Shown: in pieces, positions 35,905 through 44,684 of the stretch
Layout of the letters: every line of letters starts with the position of its first letter
Position numbering within the stretch: position 1 is the stretch's first letter
Assembly: GCF_003049705.1 (NCBI RefSeq)
Contig: NZ_PIRF01000002.1
Span: 248,001-312,000 of the forward strand
Direction of reading: 5' to 3'
Source: Campylobacter concisus
Lineage (GTDB): Bacteria; Campylobacterota; Campylobacteria; Campylobacterales; Campylobacteraceae
DNA: 64,000 bases
The notes under the pieces: generated by a model
The model's database searches: none
Told to the model about the DNA's origin: nothing
The model's input: the letters and a program-made list of their open reading frames with translations, nothing else
Position numbers and translations under genes: made by a program

Positions 35905-37176
35905 ATGAGGCAAGAAACCGCTGCGATCCACGTAGGCTACGACACAAACGAGGGCTTTGGCACGATGGCTGTGCCTATTTTTCAAAGCACGGCTTACGAC
36001 TTTGGAAGCGCCGAGACAGCCGCAGCTAGGTTCGATCTAAAGGATGGCGGCCACATCTACACAAGACTTGGCAATCCAACGACAGATATCTTTGAAAAAA
36101 GGGTCGCTGCACTTGAGGGTGGAGCCGCTGCGATAGCGACTGCAAGCGGTCAGTCAGCTTTGTTTTACAGCATCATAAATTTAGCCCAAGCAGGCGATAA
36201 TATCATCATCGCTAAGAAAATTTATGGCGGCACGACGGTGCTTTTTACGCACACACTAAAAAGATTTGGTATAGAGGCCAGAGTCTTTGATAGCGACACA
36301 GCTGATGATCTGGAGAGTTTGATAGATGATAAAACGAGGGCTATATTTTTTGAAACGCTTTCAAATCCGCAAATTTCTATCCCAAATATCGAAAAAATCG
36401 TAGAAATCGCAAACAAATATGGCATCATCAGCATCACTGATAACACCGTGCCAACGCCTATCATCTTTCAGCCACTTCGCCACGGCGTCGATGTTTGCGT
36501 GCATAGCGCTAGCAAATATATGAGCGGTCAGGGCCTTAGCCTAGCAGGTGTCGTTGTAAGCGCAAATCACCTAAACGAGAAGCTAAAAGGCAACAAGAGA
36601 TATGAGCACTTTAACGTGCCAGACGCGAGCTATCACGACATCGTCTATGCTGATATGACGGATCGTTTTGATATCTACACGCTAAGAATGAGGCTTGCTA
36701 TCGTGCGCGATATCGGTGCTGTGATCTCTCCGTTTAACTCTTGGCAGCTTATACAAGGGCTTGAAACGCTTGCTGTTAGAGTTGAAAGACACTCGCAAAA
36801 CGCGCTAAAAGTGGCTAAATTTCTAAACTCTCACAAGCATATAAAAAGTGTGGCTTATCCTGGACTTGCCGACAACGTAGATCACGCAAAGGCACAAAGA
36901 TACTTTAAAGACGGCATGGCAAATGGGCTATTTTGCTTTGAGACTGATAGCTTCGAGCGCGCAAAAAAGATGCTAGAGCGCGTAAAACTCTTTAAGATCG
37001 TGGTAAATATCGGCGATACAAAGTCGCTCATCACACACCCAGCATCAACTACACACCAACAGCTAAGTAGTGAAGAGCTTATAAAAGCTGGCATCACAAA
37101 AGAGCTAATAAGAGTTAGCATAGGCCTTGAAAACGCTGAGGATCTGATCGCTGATTTAGCTCAAGCTTTAGAATAA
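35905..37176 (+). CDS. metY: O-acetylhomoserine sulfhydrylase (aminocarboxypropyltransferase)
   Basis: A 423-residue PLP enzyme of the Cys/Met metabolism family. IYTRLGNPTTDIFEKRVAAL and ATASGQSALFYSIINLAQAG form the substrate site. The PLP lysine is in VHSASKYMSGQG, followed by the C-terminal INIGDTKSLITHPASTTH-like region (VNIGDTKSLITHPASTTH). The length and these motifs favour direct sulfhydrylation of O-acetyl-L-homoserine to homocysteine (MetY) over cystathionine synthesis. Alone with its own promoter and terminator. Confidence 0.93.
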   Translation: MRQETAAIHVGYDTNEGFGTMAVPIFQSTAYDFGSAETAAARFDLKDGGHIYTRLGNPTTDIFEKRVAALEGGAAAIATASGQSALFYSIINLAQAGDNIIIAKKIYGGTTVLFTHTLKRFGIEARVFDSDTADDLESLIDDKTRAIFFETLSNPQISIPNIEKIVEIANKYGIISITDNTVPTPIIFQPLRHGVDVCVHSASKYMSGQGLSLAGVVVSANHLNEKLKGNKRYEHFNVPDASYHDIVYADMTDRFDIYTLRMRLAIVRDIGAVISPFNSWQLIQGLETLAVRVERHSQNALKVAKFLNSHKHIKSVAYPGLADNVDHAKAQRYFKDGMANGLFCFETDSFERAKKMLERVKLFKIVVNIGDTKSLITHPASTTHQQLSSEELIKAGITKELIRVSIGLENAEDLIADLAQALE

Positions 37177-37178
37177 AG

Positions 37179-37215
37179 AAATTTCTAGCTCATTTTTGGG
37201 CTAGAAATTTAAATT
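37179..37215 (+). terminator. Rho-independent terminator of metY
   Basis: AAATTTCTAGC and GCTAGAAATTT form an 11-bp stem, followed by AAATTTTAC. It starts three bases after the stop. It may also terminate the convergent small membrane gene. Confidence 0.8.
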
Positions 37216-37219
37216 TTAC

Positions 37220-37396
37220 TCAAGCTTGCCACATATCCTCTCGCACTCTTTTTGCTTGCCTTATAAATTTTATAACGAAAAAGATGACAAGTAGCGGCAC
37301 GCTTATATACCAAAAGGCAAAAAAAGCGAGCAGAAAAAACATAAATAAGAGTGTTGCAAAATATACCAAGACCGCAAGGATGATACTAACAAGCAT
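37220..37396 (-). CDS. Small two-span membrane protein
   Basis: A 58-residue protein dominated by two long hydrophobic segments and ending in a basic tail (KFIRQAKRVREDMWQA). I start at 37396 because GGAGG sits seven bases before it; an in-frame ATG 12 bases upstream has the GGAGG inside the gene. It could be a small inner-membrane protein with cytoplasmic tail. No recognised family. The upstream region holds a TATAAAAT near 37427. Confidence 0.65.
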   Translation of the reverse strand: MLVSIILAVLVYFATLLFMFFLLAFFAFWYISVPLLVIFFVIKFIRQAKRVREDMWQA

Positions 37397-37408
37397 TTTG
37401 CCTCCCAT

Positions 37409-37898
37409 TTTGCTAGTGCTTTAGTGATTTTATAAAAAGCAAAATAAAATGAAACTGAACGGATTTGTTTTGGCCTTAAAATTTGAGCTAAGCTGCAAGC
37501 GAAGCCAAATTTTTAGTAGGTAACTCTTGCGAGTAAATAGAATTTCAAAAATTTGTAAAAATATAAAATCCCATTTGTGATACTTCTATTCAAAAGGGAG
37601 ACAAGGGGACTCAAGTTACGGTCTGCTTGCAGTTGCGAGCTTGCGAAGCAAAGCCGTCCCCTTATCCCCCTTTAATCCCTCAATCACCTCGCACATCAGA
37701 GGTAGCACACAAAGGTGCTAACGCACCGCATGCTATTAAAAACTCTGGCAAATTTTAAAATTTATGAGCGAGCATATCACGGCTCTAAATTTAGTGCTAA
37801 ACGAAGTGTAACCTAAATTTAGTAGTCTGCTAAGGCGAGTGAGTAAAGTTTTAAAATTTAAAAAGAGAAATAAAATGTGGCAATTTTTATCAAAAATT
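37409..37898. other. 490-bp gene-poor gap with an inverted-repeat element
   Basis: No credible gene lies here on either strand. The left 180 bases carry the probable promoter of the small membrane protein. The middle has the inverted-repeat element. The right part holds short A/T-rich repeats (AAATTTAGT at about 37789 and 37813, AAAATTT several times). The stretch is among the longest non-coding gaps in this compact window. Confidence 0.6.
37593..37673. repeat. Inverted repeat element, 18-bp arms
   Basis: An arm starting AAAGGGAGACAAGGGGAC at 37593-37610 matches the reverse complement of 37656-37673 at 16 of 18 positions. The two enclose a 45-bp loop rich in GCTTGC/GCGAAGC, which itself can fold as a GCTT-GCG-AAGC hairpin. 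The arms are GC-rich for this genome. The loop contains GCGAAGCAAAGC, which recurs at 28.23 kb. The element could be an intergenic repeat family or a structured RNA; no T-run follows. Confidence 0.65.
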
Positions 37899-39341
37899 TT
37901 AATAAGTTAAATACTTAATCGTATCTTGATAAAGCACTTGATTTTCGCATTGTATCAGTAACAGGTCATTTTCTTCAAAGATTGTTGAGCCAGTTGGCTT
38001 TTGATACTCGTTTTTACGCTTTATTAGGATTATTAAAAACTCAGTTGGAAGCTCTAGCTGAGCCAAATCTTTGCCAATTAGTTTTGAGCCATAGTGGATG
38101 GTATGCTGACGAAGTGTGTAGCTTAAGATCGGAGAGTTTTCTACTGCCTTAACATCCTCTTGCTCACTCTCTTTGACCTTAAATTTATCAGCTGCAAAGC
38201 CAAGCGACATGCCCTGTATCAAAATAGAAATCAAAACCATAAAAAATATAATGTTAAAAATCATATCTGCATCACGTACGCCATCGACATAAACATAGGT
38301 AGCTAGCACAACTGGCACAACGCCTCTTAGCCCAACCCAGGAGATAAAAATTTGCTCATTTATCTTAAATTTTGAAAATGCAAGCGATGCAAAAACACCA
38401 AGTGGCCTTGCAAAAAACATAAGCCACAAGGCCAAAACAAGCGCCATTAGTGCTGTTGCTGGAAGCTCGGAAGGATTTACCAAAAGACCAAGTGTTAAAA
38501 AGACAACTATTTGCATCGTCCAAGCGATACCGTCATGAAAACCGACTAAATTTTTCTTATGAGAAAACTCTTTTTTATTTATAAAAATTCCAGCTATATA
38601 AACAGCCAAATAGCCATTGCCACCAACCTTAAAGCAAAGCGTGTATAAAAGCAATATCCAAGCGATAGAAAAAACTGGATAAAGGCCCCAACTTTTTAGG
38701 CGAAGTCTATTAAAAATGGCTGGCAAAGCAACACCAAATAAATAGCCCATGGCAATACCTATGCCAAACTGCTTAACTAGCGTAATAGCCCACTCAGATA
38801 CTGTCGGCATGGTATTTAGTGAGATCATTTGAACGATCGTCATAGTTAGAAATATCGCCATTGGATCGTTTGAGCCAGATTCAAGTTCAAGCAATGGCGC
38901 AATGCTATTTTTAAGTGAAATTTTCTTAGCTCTTAGTATGGCAAATACCGCTGCTGCATCTGTTGAAGAGATGATAGAACCTAGCAAAAAGGCTTCCGCC
39001 CAAGTAAAATCAAGCAGATATTTTGCAACTGGAGCGATGGCTAGCGCGGTTAAGAAAACGCCAAGTGTAGCGAGCGCTAAACCTCTGCCAAAAATAGGCT
39101 TAATCGCTGCAAAATCAGTATCTAGCCCACCAGCATAAAGTATAAATATGAGTGCCAGCATGCCGACATTTTGAGCGATCACTTGATCATCAAAATTTAC
39201 ACCGAGCAGCCCATCTGAGCCAGCTAGCATACCAACGCCTAAAAATATTATTAAAGATGGAATTCCAAATTTATCAGAGATCTTACTTAAAAAAATGCTA
39301 GTTATAAGCAAAACCGCAAAAAATAGTAGTAAATTCTCCAA
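37899..39341 (-). CDS. K+/H+ antiporter, NhaP2/CvrA type
   Basis: A 480-residue inner-membrane antiporter with about 12 spans. STDAAAVFAILR and LELESGSNDPMAIFLT are the CPA1 proton-coupling motifs. A C-terminal cytosolic TrkA-C-like domain (LIGKDLAQLELPTEFLIILI, then FEENDLLLIQC) follows, the hallmark of NhaP2 (CvrA), which exports K+ for protons at low osmolarity. It follows the 145-residue gene by 20 bases and may share its transcript. Confidence 0.9.
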   Translation of the reverse strand: MENLLLFFAVLLITSIFLSKISDKFGIPSLIIFLGVGMLAGSDGLLGVNFDDQVIAQNVGMLALIFILYAGGLDTDFAAIKPIFGRGLALATLGVFLTALAIAPVAKYLLDFTWAEAFLLGSIISSTDAAAVFAILRAKKISLKNSIAPLLELESGSNDPMAIFLTMTIVQMISLNTMPTVSEWAITLVKQFGIGIAMGYLFGVALPAIFNRLRLKSWGLYPVFSIAWILLLYTLCFKVGGNGYLAVYIAGIFINKKEFSHKKNLVGFHDGIAWTMQIVVFLTLGLLVNPSELPATALMALVLALWLMFFARPLGVFASLAFSKFKINEQIFISWVGLRGVVPVVLATYVYVDGVRDADMIFNIIFFMVLISILIQGMSLGFAADKFKVKESEQEDVKAVENSPILSYTLRQHTIHYGSKLIGKDLAQLELPTEFLIILIKRKNEYQKPTGSTIFEENDLLLIQCENQVLYQDTIKYLTY

Positions 39342-39361
39342 ACAAACTCCACAAAATTATA

Positions 39362-39799
39362 TTAAATCATGCTTTCAAAAGCTTCAAATTTTTCTTGATT
39401 TGAAAGCATTTCAAGCAATACGCCATAATTGTCTTTTATCTCATCTTGAAGCTTAGTAGTAAGCTCTTTAGCGTTTATTCCGTCTTTTGGATAGCTTACT
39501 ATCAAATCAATTGGCTCAGCGTTTAAAAACTCTTGAATACCTGATAATAGTTCGCTAGCTCCTCTTTCATTTGTTCCATGAAGCACGACTACATAATGCT
39601 CATTCTCTCTTACAACAACGTCAGTTTGTCTTAAAAATTTTTCAAAGAGTTCACTATACTCTTTGGTACTTGGCAAAGAAAAATATATTAAAGATAAATT
39701 TTTTGCATAATCTTTTACATTTTTATAACGATTTATAAAAGCTATTTCAATATCTATTATTGATAAGATATCATCTGGTGAGAAAATTTTTGCTGCCAT
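39362..39799 (-). CDS. Hypothetical protein downstream of cprS
   Basis: A 145-residue soluble protein with no recognised family. Residues 40-100 alternate strands and helices (YFSLPSTKEYSELFEKFLRQ, then ENEHYVVVLHGTNERGASEL), which recalls a degenerate nucleotidyl-cyclase (GGDEF-like) core, but no GGDEF sequence is present. It follows the sensor kinase gene by 31 bases on the same strand, so it could be part of the cprRS transcript. Confidence in any function is low. Confidence 0.75.
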   Translation of the reverse strand: MAAKIFSPDDILSIIDIEIAFINRYKNVKDYAKNLSLIYFSLPSTKEYSELFEKFLRQTDVVVRENEHYVVVLHGTNERGASELLSGIQEFLNAEPIDLIVSYPKDGINAKELTTKLQDEIKDNYGVLLEMLSNQEKFEAFESMI

Positions 39800-39830
39800 T
39801 TTTAGCCCTTTTTTGTTTATTATGTTTTAT

Positions 39831-41072
39831 TTAAGTCACTATTATATCTTGTAAATTTTCAAAAACAAAGACATTCATTCCATTTTTATATTCATATCTA
39901 AATTTGAGTCCATGAGCATCAAGTATATTGCTAACTATATATAAACCTAGTCCAAAACTTTTTTGCGCATCCTCTCCTTTGATGAATGGTTGGATATAAA
40001 AATCAAGATCATTTTTTAGCTTCTCGCCTTGAGTTATAAATTTCATATGATCCTTGCTAACAACGATATTTACATGCTTATCAGTTGAATATTTTATGCC
40101 ATTGTCTATCATATTTTTTATAGCGACTGAAAATAGCTTGAAATCAACAAGCACCCTAACCTCATCAAGCTCACTGATACCAACACACTCTTTTTCTACC
40201 ATGGCTATATCGATAGCCTCATCGATGAGATCCCTCATAAAACATGGCGTTTTATTGCTAAGTCCTATTTTTGATGTTATCTGCTCTATCGCTGCAAGTT
40301 CGTTTATTAAATTTTCAAGCTTGTGAAAGACAGAGATTAGCCTTTCTTGATTTTTACTTTTTTCTATCATTTGAGCTGCTATTAGGCCTTTTGTGATAGG
40401 AGTTTTTAGCTCGTGCATGATATTTCTTAAGAAAAGATGCCTTGAGTCATTAAGCGCCTTGATCTGACAAACTGCCTCATAAAATGCCTCTGAAACTTCA
40501 GAAATTTCATCCTTGCCGTTGCCAACATTTTGTACGCCGTCAAGCTCACCATTTGCAAATTTTACGATCTGACGCTTTAGCTTTCTAAGTGGTTTTATCT
40601 TATATATGACAAAAATGTAAGCACCTAGCAAAATGACCGCAACCACCAGAAAAACAGCCTTTATCACCTCGTATCTATAAGGCTGAAATTCTTTATCCAT
40701 TAAAAGCTTTAGCTCGTCTAAATGCTCAATCCTTAAGTAGTGATGCTTGTCATAAAGCAAGATCGCACTTGAGCCTAGATCGCTTGAAATTTCTTCTAAA
40801 ACGGTCGCTTGTTTTAAAATTTCATCTTTTTTCTTCTCATCTTTGATCTCTGGCATATCGATATTTGAAAGCTGGCGGTCGTACTGAACTTTATTTATGA
40901 TACCACCCATATAAAACAAATTTGTCCTAGCAACGTTTGAGTATTTGTTATTTAGCTCTCTTGTATAGTTTTGCTTATCAAAGCCCATGAGCCATAAAAA
41001 AGCTAGAAATATCGAAACGAGCGCAAGAGCAAAGATAAAAGTTATGGTTATAAAAATAGACGATCTTGGCAT
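39831..41072 (-). CDS. cprS: Sensor histidine kinase CprS-like
   Basis: A 413-residue two-span kinase: span 1 at about 6-28, a periplasmic domain of roughly 120 residues, span 2 near 140-158, HAMP, the phosphoacceptor HELKTPITKG box (about residue 220), then an ATPase domain with NMIDNGIKYS (N box) and SFGLGLYIV (G box). I start at the ATG 41072, which shares one base with the cprR stop (TGATG); a TTG one codon earlier is also in frame. The cprS-cprR-htrA-cbpA order follows C. jejuni Cj1226c-Cj1229, hence the name. Confidence 0.9.
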   Translation of the reverse strand: MPRSSIFITITFIFALALVSIFLAFLWLMGFDKQNYTRELNNKYSNVARTNLFYMGGIINKVQYDRQLSNIDMPEIKDEKKKDEILKQATVLEEISSDLGSSAILLYDKHHYLRIEHLDELKLLMDKEFQPYRYEVIKAVFLVVAVILLGAYIFVIYKIKPLRKLKRQIVKFANGELDGVQNVGNGKDEISEVSEAFYEAVCQIKALNDSRHLFLRNIMHELKTPITKGLIAAQMIEKSKNQERLISVFHKLENLINELAAIEQITSKIGLSNKTPCFMRDLIDEAIDIAMVEKECVGISELDEVRVLVDFKLFSVAIKNMIDNGIKYSTDKHVNIVVSKDHMKFITQGEKLKNDLDFYIQPFIKGEDAQKSFGLGLYIVSNILDAHGLKFRYEYKNGMNVFVFENLQDIIVT

Positions 41073-41749
41073 CAAAGAACCAATTTATAGCCGATACCGC
41101 GGATCGCGTGGATGTATTTTGGCTCTTTTGGATTTTCATTTAATTTTTGGCGAATCCTGCCGATAATGACGTCGATACTTTTGTTTGAGCTATCTTCGTT
41201 TATGCTCTCACAATTGTAGATGAGCTCCTCTCTAGTAACCGCTCCACCTTCTTTTAAAAGTAGGTATTTTAAGATGTCGTATTCTGCGGCAGTTAAATTT
41301 AGCACGTTTCCTTTAAATAAAATTTCATGTTCAAACTCTTTTAAAACCAAGTCTTTATTTAAATTTCTCGCCTCATTTGCAGGAGTGATACTCTGCCTTC
41401 TTAAATGACTTTTGATACGAGCTAAAAGCTCTTGTGGGTCATATGGCTTTGGCAAATAATCATCCGCTCCATTATCAAGAGCATTTACCTTATCCGTTAT
41501 ATCATGTCTTGCACTTGATATGATTATAGGTATATTGTGATTTTTCCTGATCTCTTTACAAACTTCTAATCCATCCATACCAGGCAATGTAAGATCTAGT
41601 ATCACTAGGTCAAATTTACTTGTATTTAGCGTAGAAAGTCCGATATATGGCTCTTCAGCAGTCACTACTTCAATATCATAGTTTTCTAGATATTCAGTTA
41701 AAATTTCAGCAAGCTCCATATCATCTTCTATCATTAAAATTCTAGTCAT
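41072..41749 (-). CDS. cprR: Response regulator CprR-like (OmpR family)
   Basis: A 225-residue OmpR-type regulator: EDDMEL acidic pair, phosphoacceptor Asp in LVILDLTLPGMDG (about residue 53), a KPYDPQEL lysine, and a C-terminal winged helix (ITPANEARNLNKDLVLKEFE to RGIGYKLVL). In C. jejuni CprR is essential and controls envelope and biofilm genes, including htrA. The adjacent htrA gene here fits that. One-base overlap with cprS gives near-equal synthesis of the pair. Confidence 0.92.
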   Translation of the reverse strand: MTRILMIEDDMELAEILTEYLENYDIEVVTAEEPYIGLSTLNTSKFDLVILDLTLPGMDGLEVCKEIRKNHNIPIIISSARHDITDKVNALDNGADDYLPKPYDPQELLARIKSHLRRQSITPANEARNLNKDLVLKEFEHEILFKGNVLNLTAAEYDILKYLLLKEGGAVTREELIYNCESINEDSSNKSIDVIIGRIRQKLNENPKEPKYIHAIRGIGYKLVL

Positions 41750-41817
41750 GATCTTTCCTGTTGTAAATTTATTTTTAAGGATTATAGCAGATTAAGATTT
41801 TAAAAATTTAAAAGGGT

Positions 41818-41841
41818 TAAGAGCTGAAATTTCAGCTCTTA
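41818..41841 (-). terminator. Perfect palindrome after htrA
   Basis: A 24-base perfect palindrome (arms TAAGAGCTGAAA / TTTCAGCTCTTA) lies 6 bases after the htrA stop and 68 before cprR. On the minus strand it is followed by ACCCTTTTAAATTTTTAAAA. It can act as terminator of htrA. As an upstream feature of cprR it could also be an operator; the sequence alone cannot decide. Confidence 0.65.
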
Positions 41842-41846
41842 GATGA

Positions 41847-43250
41847 TTATTTTATAACAAGGCCTTGTATGATACCGCCGCGATTTATCCACACTAGTGT
41901 CTTTTTGCCTTTTGTATTTTTGATTGTATTTGCAAATGTTTGAAGATCTTTTATGCTCTCTTCGCCAACTTGAACGATCACGTCGCCTCTTTCAAAGCCA
42001 AAGTCTTCAGCTTTTGAGCCTGATTTCACATCAGTTACTAGCACGCCTTGAGTATCTGGGCTAATTTTGTATTTATATCTTATCTCATCGCTTAGATTAC
42101 TAACGCTAAGTCCTTCGATGATAATGCTTTTTGCTATGTCTTTTGAATTGTGATCAGCGTTTGCAAGCTTGATTTTTGCATTCATTATTTTATTTGATCG
42201 CTCGTAAGTTATATCAACGCTGCTATTTGGAGTTAGTGAACCGATGAAATTTTTAAGATCATTTGCATTTTTGATAGCTTTATCATTAGCCGATATAACC
42301 AAATCGCCTCTTTTTAGTCCAGCTTCATCTGCTGGCATGCCTTGCTCTACGCCACTTATTAAAGCACCTTCTTTATTTGTGTAAAGCTCTTTTTGCTCAT
42401 CAGTTAAATTTGCAATCGTAACGCCGATAAAGCCACGCTCGATCTTGCCGTCAGTTATCAGCTTTTTAGCGATATCTTTTACCATATTAGATGGGATCGC
42501 AAAGCCAATACCGTTGTTGCCGCCACTTTTTGAAAGTATGGCTGAGTTTATTCCGACTAAATATCCTCTGCTATCAACCAAAGCTCCACCTGAATTTCCT
42601 GGGTTTATCGAAGCATCTGTTTGGATGAAATTTTCATATTGATTAAGGCCGATATTATCTTTATTTAGACCTGAAATGATACCTTGAGTGATACTTTCAC
42701 CAACGCCAAATGGATTACCTATCGCAAATACAACATCTGCATCAAGCAGCTTTGATGAGTCCGCAAAAGTGATCGTATTTAGTCCGTTTGCTTCTATCTT
42801 TACGACGGCTAGATCGGTTTTTGGATCACTTCCTATTAGCTTTGCTTTATACTCTTTGCCGCCATTTGCAAGAGTTACGACTATTTGATCACTATCTTCT
42901 ATAACGTGATTATTTGTAACGATATATCCATCATTTGAGATGATAACGCCAGAACCAAGCGAAGTAGTTTTTTCTTTTTCTTTTGGTTTTGCAAAGTTAA
43001 ATCCAAAAAATTCATTGAAGAAAGGGTCATTAAACATCTGCTCAATACCAGCGTTATTTACCGTTTTTGTAGTTGAGATATTTACAACTGAAAGCTTTGC
43101 CTGAGCGATCGAGTCATAATAAGAAAGTACGCTATTTTTATCGCTAAGTGGCGAGACTCTCGTGATATTAGAGTTAGCTTCATTAAATTTAATATCAGCC
43201 CCTACTAAAAAAGAAGCTGCTACTAATGAAATTAGCACAATCTTTTTCAT
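41847..43250 (-). CDS. htrA: Periplasmic serine protease/chaperone HtrA (DegP)
   Basis: A 467-residue protein with a Sec signal peptide (to about residue 18). The trypsin-like triad is His in VTNNHVIEDSD (near 115), Asp in TDLAVVKIE (near 145) and Ser in NPGNSGGALV (near 219). Two PDZ domains follow (about 270-350 and 370-460). C. jejuni HtrA degrades misfolded envelope proteins and, when secreted, cleaves E-cadherin. It lies in the CprRS-HtrA block and runs away from the divergent cbpA. Confidence 0.96.
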   Translation of the reverse strand: MKKIVLISLVAASFLVGADIKFNEANSNITRVSPLSDKNSVLSYYDSIAQAKLSVVNISTTKTVNNAGIEQMFNDPFFNEFFGFNFAKPKEKEKTTSLGSGVIISNDGYIVTNNHVIEDSDQIVVTLANGGKEYKAKLIGSDPKTDLAVVKIEANGLNTITFADSSKLLDADVVFAIGNPFGVGESITQGIISGLNKDNIGLNQYENFIQTDASINPGNSGGALVDSRGYLVGINSAILSKSGGNNGIGFAIPSNMVKDIAKKLITDGKIERGFIGVTIANLTDEQKELYTNKEGALISGVEQGMPADEAGLKRGDLVISANDKAIKNANDLKNFIGSLTPNSSVDITYERSNKIMNAKIKLANADHNSKDIAKSIIIEGLSVSNLSDEIRYKYKISPDTQGVLVTDVKSGSKAEDFGFERGDVIVQVGEESIKDLQTFANTIKNTKGKKTLVWINRGGIIQGLVIK

Positions 43251-43342
43251 TTTTTTCCTTTAAACTAAAAATTTTTGCAAATTATAAATATAGTGAAAAA
43301 ATAAAATCTTAACACTTTTTCTTGTTATTAAACAAAAATAAA

Positions 43343-43363
43343 CTTGACTTGCATAGACTAAAG
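43343..43363 (+). promoter_or_regulatory. HAIR-type HspR operator overlapping the cbpA promoter
   Basis: CTTGACT, seven bases (TGCATAG), then ACTAAAG matches the HspR inverted repeat CTTGAGT-N7-ACTCAAG at 12 of 14 arm positions, with the exact spacing. It covers a -35-like TTGCAT (43349-43354) that is 17 bases from TATAAT at 43372-43377. Since hspR is the second gene of this operon, autoregulation by repression is expected, as in H. pylori and C. jejuni. Confidence 0.82.
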
Positions 43364-43405
43364 CTTTGTGATATAATCCGTATCAAAAAAATATAAGGAG
43401 AATAT

Positions 43406-44302
43406 ATGAGTGAAAGCTTATATGAGACTTTAGGGGTTTCAAAGGGTGCCTCAAGCGACGAGATAAAAAAAGCTTATAGAAAACTTGCTAGAAAATATCA
43501 CCCAGATATCAACAAAGACCCTGGAGCAGAAGATAAATTTAAAGAGATAAATGCTGCTTATGAAATTTTAAGTGACGATAAAAAACGAGCTCAATACGAC
43601 CAGTATGGCGATACTATGTTTGGCGGTCAAAATTTCCACGACTTTGCTAGTAGCTCAGCCGATATGGGCGATCTAAATGAAATTTTAAAGAATATCTTCT
43701 CAGGTGGCTTTGGCGGTGGTGGAGCTAAATTTAGTAGCGGATTTGGTAGTAATTTTGGAGGCTTTGACGGATTTAGTAGTGGTGGATTTGGCTTTGGCGG
43801 AGCTGATCTAGACGTAAATGCAAAAATTTCCATACCATTTGACGTAGCTGTAACTGGTGGCGAACATAAGATAAATTTTAATGGCGAAAGCATTAAGATA
43901 AAAATTCCAAGTGGCATAGAAGGCGGCGAGAAGCTTCGTGTAAAAGGCAAAGGTAAAAGCGCTGGTGGTCAAAAAGGCGACCTCATACTTGCTATTAGTG
44001 TTGAGCCAAGCGACGAATATGAAAGAGTCGGAGACGATCTTTATAAAGATATAGAAATTCCACTAAAAACTATGCTTTTTGGCGGAAAAGTCGATGTGCA
44101 TACTTACAAAAAAGATGTCACGATTAAGATCGCTGAGAACTCAAAAACAGGCACAAAGATCCGCCTAAAAGGATATGGCGTGCAAAACAGAAAGAGCGGA
44201 ATTTATGGCGATCTTTACTTAAAAGCTAGAGTAAAACTTCCAAATATCAGTGAGCTTGATGAAGGCTTAGTAAAAGAGTTAAAAGAGAAATTACCGGAGT
44301 AA
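43406..44302 (+). CDS. cbpA: DnaJ-class co-chaperone CbpA
   Basis: A 298-residue co-chaperone. J-domain at residues 4-68 with the HPD signature (KYHPDINKD) that stimulates DnaK. Then a Gly/Phe-rich linker ([16 protein letters not shown], extending to about 135), and a C-terminal substrate domain without the four-cysteine zinc repeats of DnaJ. That lack, plus hspR next door, makes it CbpA rather than DnaJ. Ribosome site AAGGAGA. hspR follows after 4 bases. Confidence 0.94.
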   Translation: MSESLYETLGVSKGASSDEIKKAYRKLARKYHPDINKDPGAEDKFKEINAAYEILSDDKKRAQYDQYGDTMFGGQNFHDFASSSADMGDLNEILKNIFSGGFGGGGAKFSSGFGSNFGGFDGFSSGGFGFGGADLDVNAKISIPFDVAVTGGEHKINFNGESIKIKIPSGIEGGEKLRVKGKGKSAGGQKGDLILAISVEPSDEYERVGDDLYKDIEIPLKTMLFGGKVDVHTYKKDVTIKIAENSKTGTKIRLKGYGVQNRKSGIYGDLYLKARVKLPNISELDEGLVKELKEKLPE

Positions 44303-44306
44303 AAAA

Positions 44307-44681
44307 ATGCAAAATTATGAAGAACCACTTTTTTTAATAAGCGTTGTTGCAAAGGTTTTAAGCATACATCCACAAACTTTAAGACAGTATGAAAGAGAGG
44401 GACTTATCGAACCATCAAGAACAGATGGCAAGATGAGGCTCTACTCACAAAAAGACGTTGATCGCGTAAAAACTATACTAAATTTAACCCGCGAACTAGG
44501 TGTAAATTTAGCCGGCGTTGATGTGATACTTCAGTTGAAAGAAAAAATTGACGATTTAGAATCAACTATTGATGAGCTAAATAAAAAATTGCACGAAGTT
44601 ACCAGCCAAACTAGCACAAAAAGATCGCTCGTAAAGAGAAAAAATAGCTTTGATCTTGTATTTTACGAAGGTAAAAGATAA
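44307..44681 (+). CDS. hspR: MerR-like heat-shock repressor HspR
   Basis: A 124-residue repressor. The N-terminal winged helix (SVVAKVLSIHPQTLRQYERE, then GLIEPSRTDGKMRLYSQKDV) is of the MerR class, and the C-terminal half is a coiled coil (LKEKIDDLESTIDELNKKLHE). HspR binds HAIR repeats and represses chaperone operons until heat shock. The site at 43343-43363 is its likely own operator. Coupled to cbpA (4 bases) and kefB (3 bases). Confidence 0.94.
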   Translation: MQNYEEPLFLISVVAKVLSIHPQTLRQYEREGLIEPSRTDGKMRLYSQKDVDRVKTILNLTRELGVNLAGVDVILQLKEKIDDLESTIDELNKKLHEVTSQTSTKRSLVKRKNSFDLVFYEGKR

Positions 44682-44684
44682 TTT

